Below are positions 63,898 through 64,000 of a stretch of 64,000 nt of DNA, piece after piece. How positions within the stretch are numbered: position 1 is the stretch's first letter; each line of letters begins with the position of its first letter. Below the pieces are notes generated by a model, which was given only the letters and a program-made list of their open reading frames with translations, was not told the origin of the DNA and made no database searches. Both the position numbers and the translations under genes were made by a program. Origin of the DNA: an uncultured Campylobacter sp. (GTDB lineage: Bacteria > Campylobacterota > Campylobacteria > Campylobacterales > Campylobacteraceae); contig NZ_CALHVN010000056.1 of assembly GCF_938039245.1 (NCBI RefSeq), forward strand, positions 1 through 64,000. Reading direction: 5' to 3'.

Positions 63898-64000
63898 ATG
63901 AGAGCGGTTGCGGCGATATTTTTAGCCTGCGTTTTGGCGCTAGGATATGAGATCAGACACGAAAATGAGGGCAAAATTTATAAATTTGCAGGCGAGGCGG
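63898..64000 (+). CDS. Secreted protein, cut by the window edge
   Basis: The first 34 codons are present, starting MRAVAAIFLACVLALGYEIR, a Sec signal peptide (hydrophobic core, no lipobox visible). AAGGAGAGG is just upstream. The rest lies beyond 64000, so the family cannot be named. Confidence 0.7.
   Translation, partial: MRAVAAIFLACVLALGYEIRHENEGKIYKFAGEA

Noticed and set aside
1..64000. CRISPR arrays, rRNA operons, complete insertion sequences
   Set aside because: I looked for regularly spaced repeats, rRNA landmarks and transposase motifs and saw none. The ~60-bp tandem repeats at 55652-55835 lack unique spacers.

Overview
The window is chromosomal DNA of a Campylobacter, most likely one of the oral or gut anaerobe-like species (C. 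rectus, showae, curvus or concisus group). The evidence is the Mfr-type fumarate reductase with a Tat signal, tandem DUF2393 proteins, the short epsilonproteobacterial MurD with its mraY linkage, the gene order of the S10/spc/alpha ribosomal block, and intergenic DNA dense in AAATTT. The species call is an inference.

Layout. 1-1144: no confident gene; decayed small coupled ORFs on the minus strand. 1145-8888: housekeeping genes, with accA-fabF-acpP, fabG and gpmI on the minus strand and mraY, a hypothetical gene and murD on the plus strand. 9034-9109: tRNA-Phe(GAA). 9085-31553: an integrated mobilizable element of about 22.4 kb, bounded by a 32-bp direct repeat of the tRNA-Phe 3' end. 32122-32196: tRNA-Glu(CTC). 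32519-36237: mfrE-mfrB-mfrA. 36751-46902: MFS exporter, dgkA, a phosphoethanolamine transferase, several small membrane or hypothetical genes, dut, an EI24 membrane protein, two DUF2393 genes and hisIE. 48040-62401: the ribosomal protein block from rplQ back to rpsJ, all on the minus strand, including rpoA, secY, map, infA and a 37-aa rpmJ, with an odd 567-bp insertion between rpsH and rplF. 62794-64000: an ATPase gene and the start of a secreted protein gene.

The mobile element is the interesting part. It has a tyrosine integrase, an AlpA-like protein, MobC and a ColE1-type (HEN-motif) MobA relaxase, with two coiled-coil genes (MbeB- and MbeD-like) nested inside mobA in another frame. There is no conjugation (T4SS) machinery, so it is best described as an integrative mobilizable element. 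Its right end carries a short type II CBASS (CapV phospholipase, CD-NTase, E2-like protein) directly behind a HigBA-like toxin-antitoxin pair whose toxin gene looks frameshifted. Its left and central part (10087-21825) holds what may be an undescribed system: a WYL regulator, a divergent plus-strand gene pair, and a tightly packed nine-gene minus-strand operon. That operon encodes two membrane-anchored helical proteins, a 45-aa membrane peptide, a dynamin-like GTPase, a tail-anchored protein, a HerA-like ATPase with a Ser/Thr-rich insert, a WHH-type nuclease toxin, its probable immunity protein, and a protein with a HEPN-like RNETVH motif. The plus-strand pair and the nine-gene operon have matching promoter leaders: the same 13-bp operator-like motif, the same 48-nt spacing to the start codon, and the same RBS block. 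This suggests one regulon under the WYL protein.
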